A stretch of 8,643 nucleotides of DNA. Source: Candidatus Methanophagales archaeon. Its GTDB lineage: Archaea > Halobacteriota > Syntropharchaeia > Alkanophagales > Methanospirareceae. The position numbers and the translations under genes are program-made. The stretch lies in the NCBI GenBank assembly GCA_021161765.1, contig JAGGZZ010000034.1, positions 1 to 8,643 on the forward strand, in the 5' to 3' direction. This document shows, one piece after another, positions 1 to 5,562 of the stretch (position 1 is the stretch's first letter; every line of letters starts with the position of its first letter). Under the pieces are notes generated by a model. That model ran no database searches. It saw nothing but the letters and a program-made list of their open reading frames with translations, and had not been told where the DNA came from.

Positions 1-278
1 GCATCATTAAAATCGGATTGCGTGGCTGGACGACTATCATTGATTACAAGAGCTTTACTCCAATTTTTTATTTTAAAAACAGTGCCACAGCCAGCAAAAG
101 GGTCGAGGACAACGTGGTCGGGATATTCCTTTTTATACCTGTCTAATATGGACTGAACAAAAGAAGCCGAAAATCCCTGCACATACGGCGCCCAGCGGTG
201 GATATGCTCATTAATGTTGGGCGTAAACTGCATAGGCTGTATATTTTCGGGAATTGTTATGATTCCACCATCACCCAT
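1..278 (-). CDS. DNA methyltransferase (N4/N6 amino-MTase type), N-terminal part
   Basis: Partial gene running off the left edge; 92 codons are visible. Reading from the ATG at 278, the protein begins MGDGGIITIPENIQPMQF, continues through an HRWAPYVQGFSASFV segment (residues about 28-42), and reaches VVLDPFAGCGTV (about 55-66). DPFAGCGT is the S-adenosylmethionine-binding motif I of adenine-N6/cytosine-N4 DNA methylases, and an HRW-P-(Y/F) segment ahead of it is usual in this family. The start is supported by GGAAGG five bases upstream. It overlaps the 3' end of queD by 22 bp on the same strand, suggesting co-transcription. After motif I the sequence (FKIKNWSKALVINDSRP) does not look like the expected second strand ending in (G)-(V/I)-D-(I/L)-(N/D)-P, so the frame may be disturbed or the protein divergent. 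Without the catalytic (D/N/S)PP(Y/W) motif, which would lie outside, neither target base nor activity can be judged. Confidence 0.75.
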   Translation of the reverse strand, partial: MGDGGIITIPENIQPMQFTPNINEHIHRWAPYVQGFSASFVQSILDRYKKEYPDHVVLDPFAGCGTVFKIKNWSKALVINDSRPATQSDFND

Positions 279-616
279 TTGTCCTTCCCTTCCCATATTC
301 TCAGCGAATACAGCGACACCCCCAGGTTTGAATCGTTCAACTTCTTCTCCAACTGCTCCTTCAGGAACAACGCTATATTCTCGCTCGTTGGATATGATAT
401 TATCTCATTTAAAAACTTATGGTCTACGAGTTCAATCACTTCTTCTACCAGTGCCTTCACTTCCGAGAAATCCGCCACGCACTCGGTATCCTCCTTCTTA
501 TCGCCTTCCACCACCACATCTACTTTATACGTATGCCCATGCAGATTCTTGCATTTTCCGGGATGTCGTGGCAGCGAATGCGCCGCGCTAAAATCCGTTG
601 ATACTCCTAATTTCAT
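257..616 (-). CDS. queD: 6-carboxytetrahydropterin synthase (QueD / PTPS family)
   Basis: 119 residues, the normal length for the QueD/6-pyruvoyl-tetrahydropterin synthase family. Visible zinc ligands are H13 (in FSAAH), H26 and H28 (in LHGH). Cys22 in C-K-N-L-H-G-H is the catalytic cysteine of the CxxxHGH signature typical of QueD. D65-H66 (in LVDHKFLN) complete the catalytic triad, PTSENIA is at 76-82, and E109 near the C-terminus matches the substrate-anchoring glutamate. The family converts dihydroneopterin triphosphate to 6-carboxytetrahydropterin, a step towards preQ0; in archaea preQ0 is used for archaeosine in tRNA. Other pterin roles are possible for archaeal members, but the CxxxHGH spacing favours QueD. 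The ATG at 616 has no Shine-Dalgarno; an AT-rich TATA-like stretch about 30 bp upstream suggests a leaderless or very short-leader transcript. Its 3' end overlaps the methyltransferase start. Confidence 0.93.
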   Translation of the reverse strand: MKLGVSTDFSAAHSLPRHPGKCKNLHGHTYKVDVVVEGDKKEDTECVADFSEVKALVEEVIELVDHKFLNEIISYPTSENIALFLKEQLEKKLNDSNLGVSLYSLRIWEGKDKWVMVES

Positions 617-685
617 TTTACTATTTATAACTTAAATATTATGTCATATTATATGTTGATAGCGACGGTGGTAATAGCAATGGCA
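617..685. promoter_or_regulatory. Divergent promoter region queD / rpl39e
   Basis: The 69-bp gap between two head-to-head genes is strongly AT-rich. On the minus strand CATATAATATG (about 643-653) lies about 32 bp before the queD ATG, fitting a TATA box for a near-leaderless mRNA. On the plus strand CTTAAATATT (631-640) is a TATA candidate for the ribosomal protein operon, with a possible GGTGGT ribosome binding site at 667-672. The two core promoters practically overlap. Motif placement is by eye only. Confidence 0.4.
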
Positions 686-838
686 ATGGGAAAGAAAACA
701 AAAGGCAGGAAACTACGGCTATGCAAAGCGAATAAGCAAAACCGAAGAGTTCCCGCGTGGATAATGGTAAAAACGAGCCGCAGGGTGACTACACATCCAA
801 AAAGAAGACATTGGCGGCGGACAAAGCTGAAAGCGTGA
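686..838 (+). CDS. rpl39e: 50S ribosomal protein L39e
   Basis: 50 residues, very basic, from MGKKTKGRKLRLCKANKQNR through VPAWIMVKTSRRV to a C-terminal HPKRRHWRRTKLKA. This matches archaeal/eukaryotic L39e nearly end to end; the protein lines the polypeptide exit tunnel of the large subunit and has no bacterial counterpart. The frame is open upstream to 641, but those residues (MSYYMLIATVVIA) are hydrophobic and unlike L39e, so the start is placed at the ATG at 686. An ATG two codons earlier (680), 7 nt after GGTGGT, is equally possible from the ribosome binding site. First gene of rpl39e-rpl31e-aif6, and 28 bp from rpl31e. Confidence 0.95.
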   Translation: MGKKTKGRKLRLCKANKQNRRVPAWIMVKTSRRVTTHPKRRHWRRTKLKA

Positions 839-866
839 AGTAGGGGAAAAGAGGGAGAAAAGCTGC

Positions 867-1136
867 ATGGGAGAAGAGACAGGAGCAGGTGGAGGTGAAC
901 GCATTTATACTATACCATTGAGAGATGTGAAAAAGGCACCGAGATGGAAAAGGAGCAACCGCGCAATAGCGATAATAACAGAATATTTAGTACAGCATAC
1001 AAAATTCGAGGATGTCATTTTAGATTCCGCGATAAACGAGAAGGTGTGGGAGCGAGGCTCACAGAAACCGCCTTCCAGAATACGAGTGAAGGTAACGGAA
1101 GAAGAGGATGTAATCCGGGCTGAGCTGGTTGAATAA
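867..1136 (+). CDS. rpl31e: 50S ribosomal protein L31e
   Basis: 89 residues. The core reads ERIYTIPLRDVKKAPRWKRS (11-30), then NRAIAIITEYLVQHTK and, near the end, PPSRIRVKVTEEEDVIRAEL. This is the archaeal/eukaryotic L31e fold, a large-subunit protein near the exit of the peptide tunnel that contacts nascent-chain factors. Length and ends match archaeal homologues, apart from a glycine-rich N-terminal lead (GEETGAGGG). The ATG at 867 has GAGGGAG about 10 nt upstream. It is translated 28 bp downstream of rpl39e, almost certainly in one transcript. Downstream, the normally short gap to aif6 is enlarged by an inverted repeat. Confidence 0.95.
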   Translation: MGEETGAGGGERIYTIPLRDVKKAPRWKRSNRAIAIITEYLVQHTKFEDVILDSAINEKVWERGSQKPPSRIRVKVTEEEDVIRAELVE

Positions 1137-1147
1137 AAAATTATTAA

Positions 1148-1231
1148 CCACAGATTACACAGATTAACACAGATGATAAGATCAACAGGTTAAACTAAAA
1201 TGAATCTGCGTAAATCAGTGTAAATCTGTGT
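1148..1231. repeat. Imperfect inverted repeat between rpl31e and aif6
   Basis: The left arm CCACAGATTACACAGATTAA... (1148-1174) pairs with the right arm ATCTGCGTAAATCAGTGTAA... (1204-1231): the reverse complement of the right arm matches the left with about one gap and four mismatches over 28 bp, around a 29-nt loop. The arms are themselves built of short ACACAGATTA units. A related unit (ACCACGAGATTTCACGAGATTAAC) occurs at 5071-5094, so this belongs to a dispersed repeat type. Its right arm includes the GTG proposed as the aif6 start. Confidence 0.75.
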
Positions 1232-1977
1232 CTAATATACTGTATAAATACGACAAAAGAAATAAAGTGACGATAAGAAGGAGCGGTAAAGAGCTAAAGA
1301 GAACATTCAGTATTGATGGCAGCGCGTATATAGGTGTTTTTGCAGTTGCTACCGAATCGGTGCTTCTTTTGCCCCCGCGCATATCAGATAATTTAGCGAT
1401 GGAAATGGGGCGTGCATTGAAGGTAAAAGCAGTAAAAACGTCGGTAGCAGAAACGTCTTTAATTGGCTGTTTAGCCGTGGGGAACTCAAATGGGTTTATC
1501 TTCTCCCCGTACACGCTGGATAGCGAGTTACGGCAAGTAGAAGATTTGGTGGGCTCGGAAGGCTCAGGGGAAAAAATTACCCGGCTGCCGGAACGCGATA
1601 GGCTGAACGCAGTGGGGAACGTCATATTAGCGAACGATACGGTTGCGCTGGTTCACCCGCGACTATCGGCGAAGACCGTGGAGTTGGTAGAGCAAACACT
1701 TGACGTGAAGGTTTATAAGGGCACGATAGGCGGATTAAAAACCGTGGGGATGGCGGCAGTGGTGACAAATAAAGGCATCTTAGCGCATAGAAATGCCACT
1801 AAGGAGGAATTAGAATTCCTGGAAGACACTTTCGAGCTGCCTGCGGAGATAGGCAGTGTTAATTTCGGCGTTCCTCTGATTGGTGCTGCGCTGCTCGCGA
1901 ACACGAAAGGATACGCAGCCGGAAGTGATACGACCGGCGCGGAGTTAGGAAGAATAGAAGATGCGCTTGGGTTTTAA
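1228..1977 (+). CDS. eif6: Translation initiation factor aIF6 (ribosome anti-association factor)
   Basis: The aIF6/eIF6 family binds the large ribosomal subunit and prevents premature joining of the small subunit; it folds as a five-fold pentein propeller. The pseudo-repeats show clearly: FSIDGSAYIGVFAVATES, SLIGCLAVGNSNGFIFSPYT, NAVGNVILANDTVALVHPRL, TVGMAAVVTNKGILAHRNAT and LIGAALLANTKGYAAGSDTT, ending GAELGRIEDALGF as in archaeal homologues. From GTG 1228 the protein is 249 residues, about 20-25 more than usual, the excess being at the N-terminus; family members usually start 8-10 residues before the first F-x-G-x-x-x-I-G. No ATG exists in frame after the stop at 1201; the only candidates are GTG 1228 and GTG 1267, neither with a good ribosome binding site. 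The first lies inside the inverted repeat. The partner genes that often follow aif6 in archaea (L20a/LX, prefoldin alpha) are missing; tRNA genes follow instead. Confidence 0.93.
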   Translation: MSNILYKYDKRNKVTIRRSGKELKRTFSIDGSAYIGVFAVATESVLLLPPRISDNLAMEMGRALKVKAVKTSVAETSLIGCLAVGNSNGFIFSPYTLDSELRQVEDLVGSEGSGEKITRLPERDRLNAVGNVILANDTVALVHPRLSAKTVELVEQTLDVKVYKGTIGGLKTVGMAAVVTNKGILAHRNATKEELEFLEDTFELPAEIGSVNFGVPLIGAALLANTKGYAAGSDTTGAELGRIEDALGF

Positions 1978-2040
1978 ACCCTATGGCTCAATGCAAAATG
2001 CAAATCGAAAAATGTAAAATAAAACAGGGACATTTGGTAA

Positions 2041-2053
2041 TTTTTTTTCTTTT
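2041..2053 (+). terminator. Oligo-T terminator after aif6
   Basis: TTTTTTTTCTTTT starts 63 bp after the aif6 stop and fits the U-rich termination signals of archaeal RNA polymerase. It is preceded by a short AATGCAAAATGCAAAT repeat and followed by another T-run (2063-2075). No strong GC hairpin is present, nor needed in archaea. Confidence 0.45.
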
Positions 2054-2092
2054 CCGCCAACGTTTTTCTTTTTTAAAGAAAAGGGTTGATGA

Positions 2093-2163
2093 TGCGTCGA
2101 CCGGGATTTGAACCCGGGCAGTGGGCTTGGAAGGCCCAAGTCATACCTCTAGACCATCGACGC
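2093..2163 (-). tRNA. tRNA-Gly (anticodon UCC)
   Basis: Complete cloverleaf on the minus strand. The acceptor stem GCGTCGA/TCGACGC is perfect. The D arm has GTCT...GAC, the anticodon stem is TGGGC/GCCCA, and the loop CTTCCAA gives anticodon UCC (codon GGA). The T arm is CCGGG-TTCAAAT-CCCGG. Discriminator base A; CCA is not encoded and there is no intron. An AT-rich TATA-like run (TTTAAGGTTAAATAATG) lies about 20-35 bp upstream of the 5' end. Confidence 0.95.
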
Positions 2164-2216
2164 TTTTTGTGGTTATTCATTATTTAACCTTAAATCATAT
2201 AAGAAGCTTCACCATC

Positions 2217-2241
2217 AAACTTTCTTTCACAAAGAAAGTTT
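2217..2241. repeat. Perfect 11-bp hairpin, AT-rich repeat family
   Basis: AAACTTTCTTT (2217-2227), loop CAC, AAAGAAAGTTT (2231-2241). It sits between the divergently oriented tRNA-Gly and tRNA-Leu genes. It is the cleanest member of a family of T-rich/A-rich hairpins also seen at 2063-2085, 2547-2566, 2595-2612, 5109-5122 and 5888-5900. It could be a terminator, but its repeated sequence flavour suggests a dispersed element. Confidence 0.7.
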
Positions 2242-2250
2242 AATCAAAGA

Positions 2251-2287
2251 AACGTATATTTTTAGTAAAGGTTTTTGCTTGCAAAAA
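2251..2287 (+). promoter_or_regulatory. TATA-like box and palindrome upstream of tRNA-Leu
   Basis: CGTATATTTTTAG (2251-2263) is a plausible TATA box about 37 bp before the tRNA-Leu 5' end. Between it and the tRNA lies TTTTTGC-TT-GCAAAAA (2272-2287), one of three copies in the window of the 14-mer TTTTGC(AA/TT)GCAAAA (the others at 5127-5140 and 5375-5388). Confidence 0.35.
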
Positions 2288-2293
2288 ACTTTT

Positions 2294-2376
2294 GCGGAGG
2301 TCGCCGAGTGGACAAAGGCGTGAGGTTCAGGGCCTCATCCCGCAGGGGTTCGGGAGTTCGAATCTCCCCCTCCGCA
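2294..2376 (+). tRNA. tRNA-Leu (anticodon CAG)
   Basis: 83-nt class II tRNA. The acceptor GCGGAGG/CCTCCGC is perfect, the D arm begins TCGCCGAGTGG, and the anticodon stem is TGAGG/CCTCA with loop TTCAGGG, giving anticodon CAG (codon CUG). A long variable arm with CCC/GGG pairing follows, then T arm GGGAG-TTCGAAT-CTCCC and discriminator A. CCA is not encoded and no intron is present. The class II variable arm agrees with leucine identity. Confidence 0.95.
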
Positions 2377-2760
2377 TTGTTTTACAGGTCGTTTTGTATG
2401 TAACGTCACACGTATATGGAGTGGGGTGCGAAAGGCATGTTTGCATGGGTGTCAAGGTCAAGAAGGCATTGGTTGAAAGACCCAAGTTATGTGTTCCTGC
2501 GGGGGATGACGGTGGTGATGATGAAAGAATGACAGACACAAATAAACCTTTCTTTCAAAAAGAAGGCTTTACCAAAATTCCTTTCAAATTAACTTTTTCT
2601 CTAAAGAGAAAACCTTAATTAAAAGAGTGGAAAACAATGTTTGCTGGGACATGGGCAGAGCCCACGATGCTTAGGATTTAGGATTTCACACTCTTTATTA
2701 AGCACGTTCCCTATACCCTATTCCCCCGTGGCTATACCCTATTCCCTACTGCCCAAGCAA
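2377..2760. other. Intergenic region, no convincing gene
   Basis: 384 bp between tRNA-Leu and tRNA-Val. One reading frame from ATG 2445 to 2618 (57 codons) starts MGVKVKKALVERPKLCVPAG and has coding-like codons at first. It then runs through two hairpin repeats (2547-2566 and 2595-2612), so the last third of the peptide would be repeat-derived; I recognise no family and do not call it a gene. The right part holds TTAGGATTTAGGATTT (about 2674-2690) and CCCTATACCCTATTCCC-type short repeats (about 2708-2748). The latter are the reverse complement of the AATAGGG heptamers found after trpF. Confidence 0.5.
2547..2612. repeat. Pair of AT-rich hairpins
   Basis: First hairpin: CCTTTCTTT-CAA-AAAGAAGG (2547-2566, one base missing from the right arm). 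Second: TTTTCTCT-AA-AGAGAAAA (2595-2612, eight perfect pairs). Both resemble the hairpin at 2217-2241 and share the surrounding words AACTTT and CTTTACC with copies near 5100 and 5390. They may end transcripts from either side. Confidence 0.5.
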
Positions 2761-2833
2761 TGGGCCCGATGCGATTCGAACGCATGACCTCCGCCTTGTC
2801 AAGGCGACGTCATTCCAGCTAGACCACGGGCCC
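2761..2833 (-). tRNA. tRNA-Val (anticodon GAC)
   Basis: Complete cloverleaf on the minus strand, 73 nt. The acceptor GGGCCCG/CGGGCCC is perfect. The D arm is GTCTAGCTGGAATGAC, the anticodon stem TCGCC/GGCGG (one G-U pair), and the loop TTGACAA gives anticodon GAC (codons GUC/GUU). The T arm is ATGCG-TTCGAAT-CGCAT, discriminator A. CCA is not encoded and there is no intron. TTATTATAATAAAA about 20-30 bp upstream is a likely TATA box. Confidence 0.95.
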
Positions 2834-2879
2834 CTATGAGCATGGTAATTTTTATTATAATAAGCATTGCTTATAAAAT

Positions 2880-3293
2880 TTACTTTTTGTTCCCACAGTT
2901 AGGACAAAAGCGGGCTAAAATTGGTCGCATTTTACCACACTCCGGGCATTTCTCCGCTAATTTCTTCCCGCAATTTTGACAATAAGGCATTTCATATCTG
3001 ACAGGGAAACCGCACCAAGGACATTTATTTTCCTTTAATCTGGACATGGAAATGCGCTCAAAGATGAAGAACTGTTTCTTGAGATACGCCAGAGAAACAC
3101 CGCATGCCACCGCTCCGAGAATGGATATACCTATTATGTGAACCACCTTCCACATGTTCTCGATAATCATGTACATCAATAAGAGGGATGCAAAAGCCAT
3201 GAACGCATTGGCGTGAATGATGTATTTGCTTCTCGCCTTTTTGGCTTTTAAAAACAGGACAATAGCAACTGCCAACAGAGGAAACCAGCACAA
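2880..3293 (-). CDS. Small membrane protein with C-terminal double zinc ribbon
   Basis: 137 residues, function unknown. The N-terminal part has three hydrophobic segments (about 2-15, 27-44 and 51-70) separated by basic loops (KAKKARSK and YLKK). The C-terminal 47 residues carry four CxxC knuckles: C91/C94 with C105/C108, and C116/C119 with C130/C133. The CPWCG, CQNCG, CPECG and CPNCG pattern is that of double zinc-ribbon proteins common in archaea. The likely topology is a membrane anchor with a cytoplasmic metal-binding tail, perhaps for protein or nucleic-acid binding; this is inference. The start is uncertain: the frame opens at a stop at 3303-3305 and the first candidate is TTG 3293, close to the expected transcription start for a TATA box AAATATATAG near 3318-3330. 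A second TTG at 3312 begins a different frame. It is divergent from trxB. Confidence 0.75.
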   Translation of the reverse strand: MCWFPLLAVAIVLFLKAKKARSKYIIHANAFMAFASLLLMYMIIENMWKVVHIIGISILGAVACGVSLAYLKKQFFIFERISMSRLKENKCPWCGFPVRYEMPYCQNCGKKLAEKCPECGKMRPILARFCPNCGNKK

Positions 3294-3405
3294 AAGCCAA
3301 TCTTATATCCAAAACCTTTAAGCTATATATTTGATAATATTTTCTCGCCTCTTGTGGTCTCTATTTTCTCATCTTCATATTCCGGCTGCATGATTACTGA
3401 AACTT

Positions 3406-3436
3406 ATTATCTTATTATTATAATTCATAAGATAAT
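3406..3436. promoter_or_regulatory. 10-bp perfect dyad in the trxB promoter (candidate operator)
   Basis: ATTATCTTAT (3406-3415) and ATAAGATAAT (3427-3436) are perfect reverse complements separated by 11 bp containing TATTATAATT, which itself looks like a TATA box. The dyad is 24-54 bp before the trxB ATG. Such a symmetric site spanning a core promoter could bind a dimeric repressor or activator; no regulator is identifiable here. Confidence 0.4.
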
Positions 3437-3459
3437 CATCCAAAGGAGATATTCCATCA

Positions 3460-4395
3460 ATGAAAAAGGAAAAAGATTACGACTTGATTGTCGTTGGTGC
3501 GGGACCCGCGGGAATGACGGCGGGGATGTACGGCGCGAGAAGCGGGCTAAAAACGTTAGTGGTTGAGAAAGGAATATGCGGCGGATTGTCCAATGAGGCG
3601 CCGGAGATAGAGAATTATCCAGGATTCAAGCGAGTGGGTGGCATGGAATTAGCAGAAAAGGTGAAAGAGCAAGCATCCGAATATGTAGGGATAAAAGAGC
3701 TGGAAGGTGTGGAAACAATAGAAACGGGAGGAAAAGAAAACGGGGGAAATATGCTGGTAGTTACGGAAAAAGGCTCTTATGTTACAAAAACGGTGATAAT
3801 AAGCACGGGGACCAAACACAGGAAACTGGATGCCCGAGGTGAAGACGACTTTTTAGGGAGGGGGATATCCTATTGTGCTACCTGTGATGGTTTTTTCTTT
3901 AGAGATAAGCCTGTAATAGTGGTAGGTGGAGGGGACTCAGCCGTTAGAGAAGCGTTATATCTGAAAAATATCGGCTGCGAGGTAACGCTGATTCATAGAA
4001 GAGATAAGCTCCGGGCGGAACCGTATTTACAAAACAAGTTGGAAGAGGCCGGTGTGCCTGTCTTGTGGAATTCCGTGGTGAAGGAGATAAAAGGTGATAA
4101 AGCGGTGAGGAGCGTTGTTAAATATGATAGGAAGAAGGAAATTGAAGATGAACTCCCCGTGGAAGGTGTGTTTATATCCGTTGGCGAAGAGCCGGTAAAT
4201 GATTTGGCAGCACAAATAGGAATCAAATGCGATAAAAACGGATACATAATCGCGGATAAAAACCAGAGGACGAACATCAAACGCGTATATGCCGCGGGAG
4301 ACATAACAGGTGGCGTGAGACAGGTGGTGGTGGCGTGTGCAGAAGGTGCTATCGCGGCTACCTCGGCGTATAACGATTTGCTGGAATTGGAATAA
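3460..4395 (+). CDS. trxB: Thioredoxin reductase (FAD/NAD(P)H, CxxC)
   Basis: 311 residues, the length of low-molecular-weight thioredoxin reductases. The FAD site GAGPAG is at 13-18 and the GGLSNEAPEIENYPGF segment at 41-56. The redox-active pair is C139-A-T-C142 inside SYCATCDGFFF. The NAD(P)H-binding site GGGDSA is at 156-161, with H179-R-R and R185 (HRRDKLRA) as the motif that normally grips the NADPH 2'-phosphate. The C-terminal FAD motif VYAAGDITGG is present. The enzyme passes electrons from NADPH to thioredoxin or a related small redox protein in the cytoplasm; in methanogen relatives some members use F420H2 or ferredoxin-linked donors, but the intact HRR motif points to NADPH here. 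The ATG at 3460 follows AAAGGAGAT by 9-11 nt. rnhB follows after 10 bp, so the two are probably co-transcribed. Confidence 0.95.
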   Translation: MKKEKDYDLIVVGAGPAGMTAGMYGARSGLKTLVVEKGICGGLSNEAPEIENYPGFKRVGGMELAEKVKEQASEYVGIKELEGVETIETGGKENGGNMLVVTEKGSYVTKTVIISTGTKHRKLDARGEDDFLGRGISYCATCDGFFFRDKPVIVVGGGDSAVREALYLKNIGCEVTLIHRRDKLRAEPYLQNKLEEAGVPVLWNSVVKEIKGDKAVRSVVKYDRKKEIEDELPVEGVFISVGEEPVNDLAAQIGIKCDKNGYIIADKNQRTNIKRVYAAGDITGGVRQVVVACAEGAIAATSAYNDLLELE

Positions 4396-4405
4396 ATAAA
4401 AATAA

Positions 4406-5041
4406 ATGGAACTGAGGGAGATAGGGATTGACGAAGCGGGAAAGGGACCCGTAATAGGATCTATGTTTGTTGCAGGGGTATTGAATTTTGAGGGGTTGGA
4501 AACGCTGGGCGTAAAGGATTCGAAGCAACTGAGTCCTTCAAAGCGGGAATATCTGGCGGAACGCATAGAAGCCTTAACTGAAGTTTATGTCCTTGAATTC
4601 ACGGCAAACGAGATAGACGAGGGTAGAAAAAGGCATACGTTAAATGTAATTATGGTTGAACTTTTTTCTGCTGTACTTATACATTTCCAGCCTGATAGGG
4701 CGTTCGTTGATGCAGCAGACGTCAATCCCGATAGATTCGCCGTGAATCTTAAATCGGGCTACGAGAAGGGAATGAGCGGTGGAAGGAAAAGGGAAATAGA
4801 AATAATTTCCGCGTCTAAAGCAGACGTACGTTACCCGGTGGTCAGTGCAGCGTCAGTAATTGCAAAAGTGCATCGTGATAGGTCAATAAGGCAGCTCGAA
4901 GCGGAAATAGGGATGGAGATAGGCAGTGGATACCCCGCAGACCCGAAAACCATTCAATTCCTGAACGAATTAGTAAAAGAAAAAGCGGAGCTTCCTGCTT
5001 ACGTGAGACATTCATGGAAAACCGTCAAAAGATTACGATAG
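4406..5041 (+). CDS. rnhB: Ribonuclease HII
   Basis: 211 residues, a normal archaeal RNase HII. The protein opens with GIDEAGKGPVIG, giving catalytic D9 and E10. KDSKQLSPSKRE (37-48) is the family's substrate-contact motif. D102 in FVDAADV and D140 in SKADVRYPVVSAASVIAKVHRD complete the D-E-D-D metal site. GSGYPADPKT and the C-terminal RHSWKTVKRL are also typical. It cuts the RNA strand of RNA/DNA hybrids and removes single ribonucleotides from DNA, in replication and repair. The start ATG at 4406, 10 bp after the trxB stop, lacks a clear Shine-Dalgarno, so translation may be coupled to trxB. Confidence 0.95.
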   Translation: MELREIGIDEAGKGPVIGSMFVAGVLNFEGLETLGVKDSKQLSPSKREYLAERIEALTEVYVLEFTANEIDEGRKRHTLNVIMVELFSAVLIHFQPDRAFVDAADVNPDRFAVNLKSGYEKGMSGGRKREIEIISASKADVRYPVVSAASVIAKVHRDRSIRQLEAEIGMEIGSGYPADPKTIQFLNELVKEKAELPAYVRHSWKTVKRLR

Positions 5042-5173
5042 TCATTCCAGTAACAAATTGCAAATAATGAACCACGAGATTTCACGAGATTAACATCCAC
5101 ACTTTTTCTTTTTTACAAAAAAGCCCTTTTGCAAGCAAAAACCTCTACGGAAAATTCGCTTCGCAGAAAACCT
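5042..5173. other. Repeat-rich intergenic stretch after rnhB
   Basis: No gene. ACCACGAGATTTCACGAGATTAAC (5071-5094) is related to the repeat before aif6. CTTTTTCTTTTTT (5103-5114) could end the trxB-rnhB transcript; TTTTTT-AC-AAAAAA (5109-5122) forms a hairpin. TTTTGC-AA-GCAAAA (5127-5140) is a second copy of the 14-mer palindrome seen before tRNA-Leu. Confidence 0.5.
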
Positions 5174-5244
5174 GTGCCTCGTAGCTTAGCCAGCCAGAGG
5201 TGGGATATGCTAACAGCGACCCTCCTTCCTACAGGGGAAGTTCT
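5174..5244 (+). mobile_element. Probable 5' piece of a degraded group II intron
   Basis: GTGCCTCGTAGC at 5174 resembles the GUGYG-type 5' end of bacterial/archaeal group II introns, though the usual fourth and fifth bases are altered. The next 60 nt fold locally: TTAGC/GCTAA (5185-5189 with 5208-5212) and TTCC/GGAA (5226-5229 with 5236-5239). If the palindromic element at 5245-5562 is removed together with one TTCT copy, this piece joins smoothly to the structured RNA at 5563 onward. The exact 5' boundary is a guess. Confidence 0.35.
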
Positions 5245-5562
5245 CATCAATTGTTGCATCCCCTTATCCAGTGGACAAAAAAGATTTCCGCTTTTTCCCT
5301 GAAATCCTAAATCCGAATTTCGAAATCCTAAACAAATTCAAATACCAAAAACCAAATGACAAAAACAAACTTTTTTTTGCAAGCAAAATGCTTTACCAAA
5401 AACTTTGTTTCTTTGGTAACGCTTCATTTGAAATGGTTTGTTTGGATTTTTGAGTTTAGATATTGGGATTTGTTTAGAATTTAGTGCTTAGAATTTAGGA
5501 TTTTTTTGTGGCTAAGGCGAAAATGAATTTTGTCCATTTTTCTTCGATTGCAACAATTGATG
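5245..5562. mobile_element. 318-bp palindromic MITE-like element with 14-bp perfect terminal repeats
   Basis: The ends are CATCAATTGTTGCA (5245-5258) and TGCAACAATTGATG (5549-5562), exact reverse complements. The direct repeat TTCT flanks both sides (5241-5244 and 5563-5566), as expected for a 4-bp target duplication. The whole element is an imperfect hairpin centred near 5404: TGGACAAAA (5272-5280) pairs with TTTTGTCCA (5528-5536), the AATCCTAAATCC...CTAAACAAATTC side pairs with GATTTGTTTAGAATTTAGTG, and the tip has TTACCAAA (5393-5400) with TTTGGTAA (5412-5419). It carries one TTTTGCAAGCAAAA copy (5375-5388). No transposase is encoded; any mobility would have to be in trans. The A/T-rich 'CCTAAATTCTAAAC' words resemble intergenic repeats I know from other genomes, but I cannot name a family. 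Confidence 0.75.

Noticed and set aside
2505..2540. C/D box sRNA, suggested by GTGATGATGA (C box)
   Set aside because: No CTGA D box at the right distance and no C'/D' pair; the GATGATGA run is ordinary low-complexity sequence.
3058..3312. Alternative minus-strand frame from TTG 3312 overlapping the zinc-ribbon gene
   Set aside because: It lacks the membrane segments and CxxC knuckles, which are only kept in the frame starting at 3293. A frameshift joining the two starts is possible but cannot be shown.
4027..4566. A 179-codon minus-strand frame opposite trxB/rnhB
   Set aside because: It is antisense to two solid, conserved genes, and its translation (many S, F, C, H) has no family character.
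5174..5250. A tRNA gene, suggested by CCTCGTAGCTTAGCCAGCCAGAG
   Set aside because: The start resembles a D arm, but no anticodon arm, TTCGAAT-type T loop or closing acceptor strand follows.
5271..5453. A 60-codon plus-strand frame in the palindromic element
   Set aside because: It runs through the arm and tip of a hairpin repeat; the residues simply reflect A/T-rich repeat words.
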